A stretch of DNA of 64,000 nucleotides, from assembly GCA_036121365.1 (NCBI GenBank), contig JAZAFR010000016.1, positions 8,613-72,612 of the forward strand. Reading direction: 5' to 3'. The notes under the pieces were generated by a model. The model saw only the letters and a program-made list of their open reading frames with translations. It made no database searches and was not told the DNA's origin. How positions within the stretch are numbered: position 1 is the stretch's first letter; each line of letters opens with the position of its first letter. A program made the position numbers and the translations under genes. The DNA is from UBA7916 sp036121365 (GTDB lineage: Bacteria > Pseudomonadota > Gammaproteobacteria > Comchoanobacterales > Comchoanobacteraceae). Positions 56,414 to 64,000 of this stretch are shown piece by piece.

Positions 56414-56569
56414 ATGGCCCAAAAAATTACCATTGATACTTTTTCAGATACCTTTTTTCAATGCTTGGATGAGTCTCTTGAATATATTTCTCCTAATGCA
56501 GATATCGTTCATTCTGAACAGTTCATCCATATCATCTACAACACTATTTATGTTACAAATATAGGATAG
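56414..56569 (+). CDS. 51-aa ORF just upstream of paralogue 2
   Basis: The ATG at 56414 is preceded by a perfect AAGGAG and encodes a 51-residue acidic, helical-looking peptide (MAQKITIDTFSDTFFQCLDE at the start). It ends 4 bp before the start of the 633-residue gene, so it is probably coupled to it, as a leader or as a small partner protein. It is the first gene after promoter box C. A decayed trace of the same sequence (TCTATAACACT) lies before paralogue 1. Confidence 0.5.
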   Translation: MAQKITIDTFSDTFFQCLDESLEYISPNADIVHSEQFIHIIYNTIYVTNIG

Positions 56570-56573
56570 TTTT

Positions 56574-58475
56574 ATGTCGGTATATACTCAAAAGGTTCTA
56601 GATAGAATCCAAAAATATTTAAAAACCCTTCCACAGGAAGATCAAAGCCAGTTTGATTTAACCTTGTTGAATCAATTATCAACATTAATTCAGCAGAAAT
56701 CTACTTTGGAAGAAACATCTGAACATATACATTCCTCCAATAATCAACCTAATACCAGTCAGCAAATTCAGGAACTAGAAAAGCAGATAGATGAAAAATT
56801 CGCTATCCCATTGTATGATTATATGGAAGGACTATCTGATAAATCTAGAAGAAGACCATCGAATTCTCTCACTATGTCTTTTTTATATTTTTCTAACTTA
56901 TTAGCTGCAATCCCATTCATTAGTACCTTTTTTAGTGAGTTGGTTAAGTCACAGAAAAAAATCAAACAATCTCCGCAAATTGATTATGCTCTAAAACATT
57001 TTTTATTACTTCGTTCTAAATCCTTCTCTCGACAAAAATTAAAACAATCTATCGTGACCAAATTGCAAGATTCTCAAGCAATACGACAAGGTGAAGCACC
57101 AGATATTATTGATCGCGTCAAAGCTCTAAAGTATTCTCGTTTGGGATGGGAGCAGCTTGAGGAAGAGTTATCTTCTACCAAAATTCCGCGAGTATGGAAT
57201 CGTTATATTGCATTGAGAGAAAGATCCCAACGTAAATATATCACTGATCAAGTTTTAAAAAATTCTGATCCTGCCATTCAAGAACAACTTTCTGATATCA
57301 GTCACTATGAAGAAACTTTAAAACACTTAGCATCAGGCTATGATATTTATGAACAGGACGCTGTTCACTTTAAAGTTCCAAACGAGAATCAATCTTCGAA
57401 TATTATAGCCCGAAGAAAGGATGGTTTTTTGTTTACTTATGAACAGGATCTTGTTCATTTTATAGGTCAAGACGAAAATGAATTTTTGCTATCAGTTCTA
57501 ACAAAACATCGTGAGAGGCAACAACAATTGGCTTCAGATATGAGTGAATATTCAGATCAATACCAGAAATTTTTTTCCACTGTTAAGAATTTAGAAACCG
57601 CACTGGCATTTTCTGACCCCAGTCAACAGATGAATTTTGTTGACATCATGAGAGAAACCCCTAGTAACCAACTGAGAGGACGACTGACTGGGTATGTTGA
57701 ATCTTTTAACTCAGATTTTTTACAAACGGCTACGCAAGCACTTATTGAATTAAATAAAACCCCTGGTTTTTCTGCTGCTTTTGCTCAGGCCTCTTACAAA
57801 GACAGACATCAACTTATTCTTGACTATCAACTACCCCATTATATAAAACAGGAGAGTCATCATTTTCTTACCGTCGATACATATCGAAACCCCTATTCAA
57901 TCTTTGACGACCCTCTACCTCAAGATCATATATCAAGAATAAATGCATGTTTTAAAGACTTTGCAAAAGCAAACAAACTTAACTCAGATGAAATCACCAA
58001 ACAACTTGAGTCTAGATTACCGCATTTATCTCTAGAAGAATTGAAGGAATTGGAGAGATTAATTTTCCCACAGAAACGAACTCATTCTAAAGATTATATT
58101 CCTCCTTCTTCTAAGTTAGCTAAGAAGTATTTTCTTATTAATAATAAGTGGGATATAGAAAGTCTATGTGCAACTGCTAACAAGATTGATTTCCTTATGA
58201 ATCAAAAAGATTTTCTTGAAAGCTTGGCTACAACTGATACAGCAAAGAAGCCATTCTATCAACAAGTGGCAGAACAATTCATCAAAGACCAGGGAAGTCT
58301 GAGTCAGTCAACAGCTCATATGGATCTTACAGCTCCTTCATTTATCTCTAGAACTATAGAACTTCAAAATAATGCAACACAGTCTACACAACAATCACTA
58401 GACAAAACCCGATTTGATAGACCAACACATCACGATGACCATGATGTTAGTCCTAGGGATGCCAATCAACCCTGA
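56574..58475 (+). CDS. Helical orphan protein, paralogue 2 of a tandem pair
   Basis: The 633-residue protein is homologous to the gene at 54184 throughout: an N-terminal coiled coil, a hydrophobic segment near 95-120 (YFSNLLAAIPFISTFFSEL), helical domains and a tail with DHDVSPRDANQP. It carries an internal duplication near residue 265: YEQDAVHF and, about 30 residues later, YEQDLVHF, where paralogue 1 has only one such unit. AGGA precedes the start. The transcript probably begins at box C and includes the 51-aa ORF. Function unknown. Confidence 0.65.
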   Translation: MSVYTQKVLDRIQKYLKTLPQEDQSQFDLTLLNQLSTLIQQKSTLEETSEHIHSSNNQPNTSQQIQELEKQIDEKFAIPLYDYMEGLSDKSRRRPSNSLTMSFLYFSNLLAAIPFISTFFSELVKSQKKIKQSPQIDYALKHFLLLRSKSFSRQKLKQSIVTKLQDSQAIRQGEAPDIIDRVKALKYSRLGWEQLEEELSSTKIPRVWNRYIALRERSQRKYITDQVLKNSDPAIQEQLSDISHYEETLKHLASGYDIYEQDAVHFKVPNENQSSNIIARRKDGFLFTYEQDLVHFIGQDENEFLLSVLTKHRERQQQLASDMSEYSDQYQKFFSTVKNLETALAFSDPSQQMNFVDIMRETPSNQLRGRLTGYVESFNSDFLQTATQALIELNKTPGFSAAFAQASYKDRHQLILDYQLPHYIKQESHHFLTVDTYRNPYSIFDDPLPQDHISRINACFKDFAKANKLNSDEITKQLESRLPHLSLEELKELERLIFPQKRTHSKDYIPPSSKLAKKYFLINNKWDIESLCATANKIDFLMNQKDFLESLATTDTAKKPFYQQVAEQFIKDQGSLSQSTAHMDLTAPSFISRTIELQNNATQSTQQSLDKTRFDRPTHHDDHDVSPRDANQP

Positions 58476-58942
58476 CCATATTTGGTATTTTCCCTGACGT
58501 TTCTAGATAGTATTCATTTTTAAAGTCATTTTTCTGGCTGAGTTTATTGTGTTGTTCACCAATGATTAAAATCCATCATGATTGCCTAAGCACAACTTGT
58601 TTTATCATACGTGAGAGCAACAATGCCAAGTTATCATACCCCTATTATGGTGAGCAATGGCTCTGCATAAACAGGGTCGCACTCAGAAAACAGCACAAGC
58701 TCAATAAAGATGGTTTGGCCTGATGCACGTAGTCTTTTGAGTCAGAGCTATTATTGCATGCCATTGGGGCCAATATCTAAGTATTGAATTTTTCATAAAT
58801 ACCCATTGACTAGTTTCTTTATCTGTATATAATTTCAGCATGAACAGAATCGCATCAAATAAGAAATTTTTTAACACCGCACGTTGGTGAAGCTCCTATA
58901 TTATCTTTTCATTACTAAATTAAATTCAATAGGAGCACTCTT
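58476..58942 (+). promoter_or_regulatory. Gap with duplicated flank and a promoter
   Basis: The first part repeats the 3' flank of paralogue 1. TTGACT (58806-58811), a 16-bp spacer and TATAAT (58828-58833) form a good promoter about 110 bp before the next ORF. No other gene is seen. Confidence 0.5.
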
Positions 58943-59182
58943 ATGTTTCATATACCCACACAAGGTACATTTGTATCAGAGTTAAACCCTAAGTCTGCTA
59001 GTTGCAGGGTTATCACTACCATTATACAAGATTTAAAATTCCATAATTTGCCTGAATTATGTAAAGCACTAATACTATCGTTTCTTTACACTAATAATAA
59101 TTACTGTATGCCGACATTTAAACTGCCAGTAAGCGCTAGCAGAGACTATCTTTGGCCTCAATACACTAATCAGTTACTATGA
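58943..59182 (+). CDS. N-terminal fragment of a frameshifted ankyrin-like gene
   Basis: The ORF begins with MFHIPTQGTFVSEL after a good AGGAG and reads 79 codons to TGA. In the overlapping frame the sequence LAETIFGLNTLISYYDDSLEFF continues without a stop into the ORF starting at 59262. One base gained or lost between about 59125 and 59185 therefore probably splits a single gene of about 530 codons. Confidence 0.45.
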   Translation: MFHIPTQGTFVSELNPKSASCRVITTIIQDLKFHNLPELCKALILSFLYTNNNYCMPTFKLPVSASRDYLWPQYTNQLL

Positions 59183-59261
59183 TGATTCATTAGAATTTTT
59201 CAGTACAAAAAACCTTGATAGCACATTACAAATATATCTAGAAGTTAAAAATCTAGAGGTT

Positions 59262-60554
59262 TTGAATAAAGCAATATTCTGTAAGGGCTCACATGATACA
59301 ACAGATATTCTTAAATTAAACTTTCAGGTCCTAGTACAGCTAGAAGAGATTGAAGGCACCATGAATATCAAGAATATGAAGCCAATGCCATTTGTATTTA
59401 TCAATGACGCTAACTTATTACATATTAGCTTGATATTGGGAGATCTAGACACATTCAGTCATTTAGTGACCCATTATCCATACTTGTTAAAAAGCACCCA
59501 GCAGAAACTTTTCTACACAGCAACAGACCAAAATCCAGTTGTGATGGACTCAGAAGTGATCACTCGTGATCTATTTCCATTGCTTATATTGGCTTTTGGG
59601 GAAAAAGGTTTAACTGACTTATTATTTTACTCTGACGCAATTCCCCCTACTATAAAGTTAAATTTTTTAGCAGAGATTATACCAAAGGTGTTCAGTCCAA
59701 GATTCACAAGGGCGCCAGATATTATCAAATTGCGTTACATTTTAGATATCATGCCAGATCGTTTATTTGGATACTATGGTTTTTTCATGCAGTGTATGGA
59801 CCTTGCTTTGGCTCACAATACATTTTTTGGCAATCAGTTACTACACGGTGCGATCAAGAACGTCCTAAGTAGGTTTCTAAAACTTATTGAAAAAGAGATC
59901 AAGCAAAAAAAATTCATTAGTTTATCTGAGCTCAAAGCTTTTTTATGTCTTGACCAAAAAAGACCTTATGCCAAAGGAGAAGCCGGAAAAATAATACAAG
60001 AAATCATAGATGAGAACATTTTATATCGAGATTTACTAGACCGTCTAGAGTGTGTAAACTTTCCATTGGGCGAATGGACTGGAAATGGTTGGACTATTGA
60101 TATTGCTCCATATACAAGTGAGAGCCTACAGAGAGATTACCTCAGTCAGTTTATCATTTTTAGAGCTAACATTTTTGAACATAGTTATTTTTTGAAAAAC
60201 CATTCTAAAACCAACGATATTGAAAGCTTAATGGATGCAAGTTGTGGTATTAAAAATCTCGTTTGCAGTTTCCCAACCAAGCAACGGTTTGTGAATATAT
60301 TCAAGATTCTTGTTCTAATTCGAGTGATATTTGTATTATTGGGGAACGAGATGATTACAAATCATATTTATGCAATGAAAAACGTCCTTGTTAATGGGTT
60401 TATCGGCTTTGGATTTACTTCATTAGAGGTAAAATCATTGGACATTGATCCATTAAACTCTTGTAAACTATCTACGCAACTAGAAAGCCATGATGTGGAG
60501 GGTGTATCAGTAGAAGATATGGTCAGCCAATATACTGAATCTTTATCACTGTAG
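59262..60554 (+). CDS. Ankyrin-like orphan protein, main part of a split gene
   Basis: The 430-residue reading frame has no ribosome site of its own; its first codon is TTG, and the open frame extends further upstream to overlap the ORF at 58943. Near residue 50, NLLHISLILGDLDTFSHLV has the look of an ankyrin repeat helix pair, and the rest is helical with a hydrophobic segment near 350 (ILVLIRVIFVLLGN). It is probably the body of one protein with the upstream fragment. It may be a pseudogene, or a sequencing error may cause the split. Function unknown; ankyrin proteins usually bind other proteins. Confidence 0.5.
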   Translation: MNKAIFCKGSHDTTDILKLNFQVLVQLEEIEGTMNIKNMKPMPFVFINDANLLHISLILGDLDTFSHLVTHYPYLLKSTQQKLFYTATDQNPVVMDSEVITRDLFPLLILAFGEKGLTDLLFYSDAIPPTIKLNFLAEIIPKVFSPRFTRAPDIIKLRYILDIMPDRLFGYYGFFMQCMDLALAHNTFFGNQLLHGAIKNVLSRFLKLIEKEIKQKKFISLSELKAFLCLDQKRPYAKGEAGKIIQEIIDENILYRDLLDRLECVNFPLGEWTGNGWTIDIAPYTSESLQRDYLSQFIIFRANIFEHSYFLKNHSKTNDIESLMDASCGIKNLVCSFPTKQRFVNIFKILVLIRVIFVLLGNEMITNHIYAMKNVLVNGFIGFGFTSLEVKSLDIDPLNSCKLSTQLESHDVEGVSVEDMVSQYTESLSL

Positions 60555-60939
60555 TGCAGTGTTACTTAAATGACTTTTCTATTGTTGGCATATGGAATAA
60601 CCTGGTATATTTAAATAGACAACTTGCTAGGTTATTCCTATTAAAAACAGATATACTAATTGCAATCTGGTTTTTTTAGAATCGTAAACATCTGTATGGC
60701 TATCATTGTCGTTGACAAGGATATTCTAAATACAAATCAAGAAAATCTTACACACTTCAAAGCAATGTAGAAGACTTAACATCAAAACTTCCTCCACTCA
60801 GATCTGTCAAGTCAAGCGATGACGATGACTATGATGTTAGTCCTAGGAACCCAAATCAACCCTGACCATATTTGGTATTTTCACTGACGTTTCTAGATTG
60901 ACTCTTTGATGGTGCTGATGCACTCCACTGGGTTTTATC
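60555..60939 (+). pseudogene. Gap holding the 3' remnant of a third tandem paralogue
   Basis: From about 60818 to 60898 the sequence is nearly identical to the end of the gene at 56574 and its 3' flank (58434-58511): it reads DYDVSPRNPNQP, then TGA at 60863-60865, followed by CCATATTTGGTATTTT. Upstream of this only a few dozen codons stay open. The remnant points to a former third copy of the tandem family on the other side of the ankyrin-like gene. The rest of the gap shows nothing. Confidence 0.55.
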
Positions 60940-62325
60940 TCAGCTTGAGACCACTTCACGTTGTCTCAATTCACTCAACGCATTTTTGGCTTGCATGATG
61001 TGAGAAACTTGTATGCACCGTACTCCTTTTGGCACCACCAGCTGGTTGGCCTTGGGCATGATCACAGTCTCAATGCCATGCTTAATGGCTGCCTGTAGTC
61101 TGGCCTGTCCTTGCTGAATCGGCCTCACTTCGCCATTCAACCCACACTCGCCAATCACCATCAGATTGCGGGGCAATGTCCAGTTATTCAGACTCGATAC
61201 AATGGCCATTGACAAGGCCAAATCACTGGCTGTTTCTGTGACTTTAAGGCCCCCGACCACATTGATAAACACATCACTGGTATGGGTAAATACGCCTGCA
61301 TGCTTATGCAATAACGCCAATAGCATATTCACTCTCTGACCATCTAAACCAACCACCACCCGTCTTGGACTTTGTCCATGGCTTTCATCCACCAATGCCT
61401 GTAATTCCACCAATAAAGCTCTACTACCTTCCCACAATGCCATGACCACACTGCCTGATGATGGATTGGCATCCTTGCTTAAAAACAACAGTGATGGATG
61501 CTTGACCTCTTTCATTCCCGTTTCTAACATGGCAAATACTCCCAGCTCGTGCACCGCACCAAATCGATTTTTAGATGCTCGCAGTAGGCGATAACGGCCA
61601 CTTTGTTCACCCTCTAAATACAATACCGTATCAACCATGTGTTCCAATACTCTTGGGCCAGCAACATGGCCTTCTTTGGTCATGTGGCCAATCAATATGA
61701 CGGTGATGCCTTTTTGTTTTGCCAAATGGGTCAATAGCATGGCGCATTCTCTCACTTGACTGATGCTTCCTGCTGCTGACTGTAAGCTGGATAAAATCAT
61801 CGTCTGAATCGAATCAATGACCACGATCTTACTTTTTTGCTTCTCTATATTCGCTATGATGGATTCAATGTCTACCGCACTCAATAACCAACACTGGCTG
61901 CGATCTAAGCCCATGCGTTTTGCTCTCAGAGAAACTTGTTGTGCGCTTTCTTCACCAGTCACATACAATACTTTTTGTCCACTGGTTCCAAGATTACACA
62001 ACATCTGCAAAATCAATGTTGATTTTCCAACGCCTGGATCTCCCCCTAAGAGGCTCACAGAGCCCACCACAAGACCACCGCCCAGCACCCTATCGTACTC
62101 GTCCCATCCAGTCTTATACCTTTGAGTTTCTGTTGATTCAACTGAGTCAAGTAGTAACACCTCTTCTTTACCCGCCCCGCTGTAACCCTTTTTTGCACCA
62201 CTTGGCACCGTGATGGCCTGCTCAATGATACTTTCCCATGATCCACACTTAAAACACTTTCCCTGCCACTGGTTGTAAACACTGCCACAATGTTGACACT
62301 GAAATTGAGTTTTTTTCTTCACCAT
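60940..62325 (-). CDS. radA: DNA repair/recombination protein RadA
   Basis: RadA is a RecA-like ATPase that promotes branch migration of recombination intermediates. The 461 residues start with a four-Cys zinc finger (CQHCGSVYNQWQGKCFKCGSW) and continue with Walker A GDPGVGKST near residue 94, the diagnostic KNRFG near 255, and a C-terminal Lon-like domain (GLNGEVRPIQQGQARLQAA). ATG 62325 follows AAAGGA. Length is normal. The plus-strand neighbour converges on it. Confidence 0.96.
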   Translation of the reverse strand: MVKKKTQFQCQHCGSVYNQWQGKCFKCGSWESIIEQAITVPSGAKKGYSGAGKEEVLLLDSVESTETQRYKTGWDEYDRVLGGGLVVGSVSLLGGDPGVGKSTLILQMLCNLGTSGQKVLYVTGEESAQQVSLRAKRMGLDRSQCWLLSAVDIESIIANIEKQKSKIVVIDSIQTMILSSLQSAAGSISQVRECAMLLTHLAKQKGITVILIGHMTKEGHVAGPRVLEHMVDTVLYLEGEQSGRYRLLRASKNRFGAVHELGVFAMLETGMKEVKHPSLLFLSKDANPSSGSVVMALWEGSRALLVELQALVDESHGQSPRRVVVGLDGQRVNMLLALLHKHAGVFTHTSDVFINVVGGLKVTETASDLALSMAIVSSLNNWTLPRNLMVIGECGLNGEVRPIQQGQARLQAAIKHGIETVIMPKANQLVVPKGVRCIQVSHIMQAKNALSELRQREVVSS

Positions 62326-62605
62326 GAAAATGTCCTTTGTTTTTAGTCATCCTAACAAATTCAATTGTAAATTCCCATACTGTATCTTCATAATGATCAC
62401 TTACTTTGCCCCATTTAATCACTCTATTATTCATCAAGGCGTTGGTTTTGGTATCGGCTGAATGTTTTGAACTAGAAATAAACTTTGTTATCCAGGCACA
62501 TCTTGTTCTTCTGTTTCCTCTGTCTCCTACCCCTACTATGTTAAGACGATATAGTTCAGGCTTTGTTTCTGAAATATCTACCTCATTTCTAATTGAATCA
62601 ATCAT
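62249..62605 (-). CDS. 118-aa ORF overlapping the start of radA
   Basis: The ORF (MIDSIRNEVDIS...) starts within the TAATG at which the upstream small ORF stops. It runs 77 bp into radA, so its last 25 residues are radA sequence in another frame. The middle (LYRLNIVGVGDRGNRRTR) looks protein-like, but the tail does not. It may be a real small protein with a lost stop, or the second half of one gene with the 82-aa ORF after a frameshift. Confidence 0.4.
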   Translation of the reverse strand: MIDSIRNEVDISETKPELYRLNIVGVGDRGNRRTRCAWITKFISSSKHSADTKTNALMNNRVIKWGKVSDHYEDTVWEFTIEFVRMTKNKGHFHGEEKNSISVSTLWQCLQPVAGKVF

Positions 62606-62853
62606 TAAATCAGAATAATACTCACTGAGTCTTTATCGAAAATTTTTAGACTTTCAACTTTTTCTGCAGTCAAAACACTCTCTTGCTGTGCAAAAGAAGT
62701 TGCTAATGAATTTTTAGTATTACTGGCACTTTCTAAATGCTCGGGTGTATCACTAGATGATCTTAGCGCATCACTTCCAGATGGTTGATTTGCTATCTTA
62801 GCTGGTTGACTTGTATCGTCTGACTTAGTCACATTTTCAATACTTCTTTTCAT
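62605..62853 (-). CDS. 82-aa Ser/Asp/Glu-rich small protein
   Basis: ATG 62853 (MKRSIENV) has GGAG about 6 nt upstream and is preferred to ATG 62865, which lies only 9 bp after the -10 box. The protein is polar and probably disordered, with many Ser, Ala, Gln and Asp residues. Its stop overlaps the next start as TAATG. No family is recognised. Confidence 0.45.
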   Translation of the reverse strand: MKRSIENVTKSDDTSQPAKIANQPSGSDALRSSSDTPEHLESASNTKNSLATSFAQQESVLTAEKVESLKIFDKDSVSIILI

Positions 62854-62873
62854 TTCTAACTCCATTTTTGTTA

Positions 62874-62902
62874 ATTATAATACCAAGATGCTTAAAAGCC
62901 AA
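62874..62902 (-). promoter_or_regulatory. Promoter for the two small ORFs before radA
   Basis: On the minus strand TTGGCT (62902-62897) is followed after 17 bp by TATAAT (62879-62874). It lies just downstream of the stop codon of the repeat-protein gene. Confidence 0.55.
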
Positions 62903-62912
62903 TTCAGAAACA

Positions 62913-64000
62913 TCAAGATCCTCGGCTAAATGGCTGGAACGAGCCAGAACTGGCAGCAACATCTTCTGATTCATTCACTAAAAACCGATTCCTACAATCT
63001 AGAAATGCATCCCAATCTTTTTCTTTTAATATACAGTTAACGTCATCATAATCCAAGCTATTATCGATACCTATATCACCAAGCGTATTTAGGTAAGAGC
63101 GCAAAAATAGTTTAAAGTGCTCAACCACTGTACTTTGCGCACTCAATGGATCACGGCCCGGTTTAAACTGAATCCACAAACCTAAATTCTCATTAAAAGA
63201 CTTGAGCATACCATATGCCTTTTTATACCTTTGATCACGCTGACTTGCCTGAAAAAAATAAGTCCCACTAGGACCTGCTAAATTTCTATACAACTCACCT
63301 AAAACAGAGTCCGCATATCCAGGGGTATTAAATCCATTTAATCCTGATTGGTAAGTCAAATAAATCTTATTAAGATCTAATACAAAGTGATGATAACCCA
63401 TCATTGTTAAATAGTCACAAAGACCTTTTACAAAATTCACACGATACTCCCTGCTTCTTTGATCCCTATCCCTTTGTAAAACATTGTCATTAATAAACCG
63501 ACGCACGCGAGCACTTAAATTTTCTTGTATCTGAAACTCAGTACCTGACCTATCTGCTTGATCACTTGCATTCTCATTAAATATGGCCGTAAATTCTTTA
63601 TACCAATTGATTGACTTCTCTAAAATGATTTTAAACGGCACTCCAGTAGTGATTCTTGCGAACGCAGCGGTACCAAGGTCACGAAAAGCACGCTCTAAAC
63701 CAAGAAATCTATTTGGCTTCAGGAATAAATAGTGTTTAATTTTGTTATTTAAATACTCATAGTATTCTCTCACCTCCTGATTTTCTAAATCCATAACACC
63801 ATCTAGATGCGCAAGTATAGCATGTAAAGCATCCGAATGGCCTTCACAAGCAGCATAGACAATATTATTTAAAATACCTGGTGATGCCTGGAATATTGCT
63901 TTTAATTCTTCTTTAGTAAAGTTTTCAAGCTTTGTACTAATCGCATTTAAAGATTCGGGATGGCCTTCACATGCAGCACTGGCAATATATAATAAAGTTC
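62913..64000 (-). CDS. C-terminal part of a repeat (ankyrin-like) protein, cut by right edge
   Basis: The frame stays open past Met at 63794 to the window edge, so at least 362 residues are visible and the start lies outside. The N-terminal visible part holds two copies of a 34- to 36-residue repeat: ASAACEGHPESLNAI and YAACEGHSDALHAI, each followed by a helix. This is the spacing and helix layout of ankyrin-type repeats. The remaining 290 residues are helical (LERAFRDLGTAAFARITTG, NLGLWIQFKPGRDPL) and match no family I know. Likely a host-interaction protein by analogy only. Confidence 0.65.
   Translation of the reverse strand, partial: TLLYIASAACEGHPESLNAISTKLENFTKEELKAIFQASPGILNNIVYAACEGHSDALHAILAHLDGVMDLENQEVREYYEYLNNKIKHYLFLKPNRFLGLERAFRDLGTAAFARITTGVPFKIILEKSINWYKEFTAIFNENASDQADRSGTEFQIQENLSARVRRFINDNVLQRDRDQRSREYRVNFVKGLCDYLTMMGYHHFVLDLNKIYLTYQSGLNGFNTPGYADSVLGELYRNLAGPSGTYFFQASQRDQRYKKAYGMLKSFNENLGLWIQFKPGRDPLSAQSTVVEHFKLFLRSYLNTLGDIGIDNSLDYDDVNCILKEKDWDAFLDCRNRFLVNESEDVAASSGSFQPFSRGS

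Noticed and set aside
1..64000. CRISPR arrays, tRNA or rRNA genes, insertion sequences, prophage
   Set aside because: I saw no regularly spaced repeats, no tRNA arm signatures, no transposase or integrase motifs and no phage structural genes.

Overview
The window looks like an AT-rich chromosome segment of a Gram-negative gammaproteobacterium. The evidence is the gammaproteobacterial gene order: mraZ to murG, ffh/rpsP/rimM/trmD/rplS, and lptFG facing holC-valS. Several traits point to a host-associated, Legionellales-like lineage, but this is inference. They are many large orphan genes (leucine-rich, ankyrin-like, coiled-coil, Glu-rich), a mevalonate-pathway-type GHMP protein, a PPi-type phosphofructokinase, a possible Dot/Icm-type small membrane protein, and pseudogenes in the process of decay. 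MurE carries the DNPR motif typical of meso-diaminopimelate peptidoglycan. I found no tRNA, rRNA, CRISPR array, insertion sequence or phage.

Layout. 1-6.8 kb: membrane and secreted orphans, an HPt protein, a GHMP-family enzyme and two possible leucine-rich proteins. 6.8-19.2 kb: a minus-strand division/wall cluster (mraZ, rsmH, ftsL, ftsI, murE, murF, mraY, murD, ftsW, murG). It ends after murG in a Glu-rich orphan, so murC, ddl, ftsQ, ftsA and ftsZ are not there. It starts from a promoter carrying five phased AAGTGG-type MraZ repeats. 19.2-24.5 kb: an adenylate kinase with a signal peptide and two orphans. 24.8-27.4 kb: a coupled operon of a CorC/YfjD-type protein, a 69-aa ORF, an IcmD-like membrane protein and the normal cytosolic adk. 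27.7-39.6 kb: the ffh-rpsP-rimM-trmD-rplS locus, with about 7.6 kb of orphan genes inserted between trmD and rplS. 40-44 kb: PPi-phosphofructokinase and a transporter/acyltransferase/AMP-binding fusion. 44-54 kb: the lptG/lptF - holC - valS locus. A decayed pseudogene splits lptG from lptF, tspO occupies the usual pepA position, and holC is duplicated, with the copy next to valS broken. 54-61 kb: a tandem pair of paralogous orphans, a remnant of a third, and a frameshifted ankyrin-like gene. 61-64 kb: radA, two small coupled ORFs, and the C-terminal part of a repeat protein that runs off the right edge.

Three observations stand out. First, five orphan loci share one promoter-like box: AATCC-TGA, then exactly 21 nt from the T of TGA (AGA in one copy) to the C of CTATA, ending about 30 nt before the start codon. 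This suggests a co-regulated orphan regulon. Second, conserved housekeeping operons are repeatedly interrupted by these orphans. Third, one of the two adenylate kinases appears to be exported.
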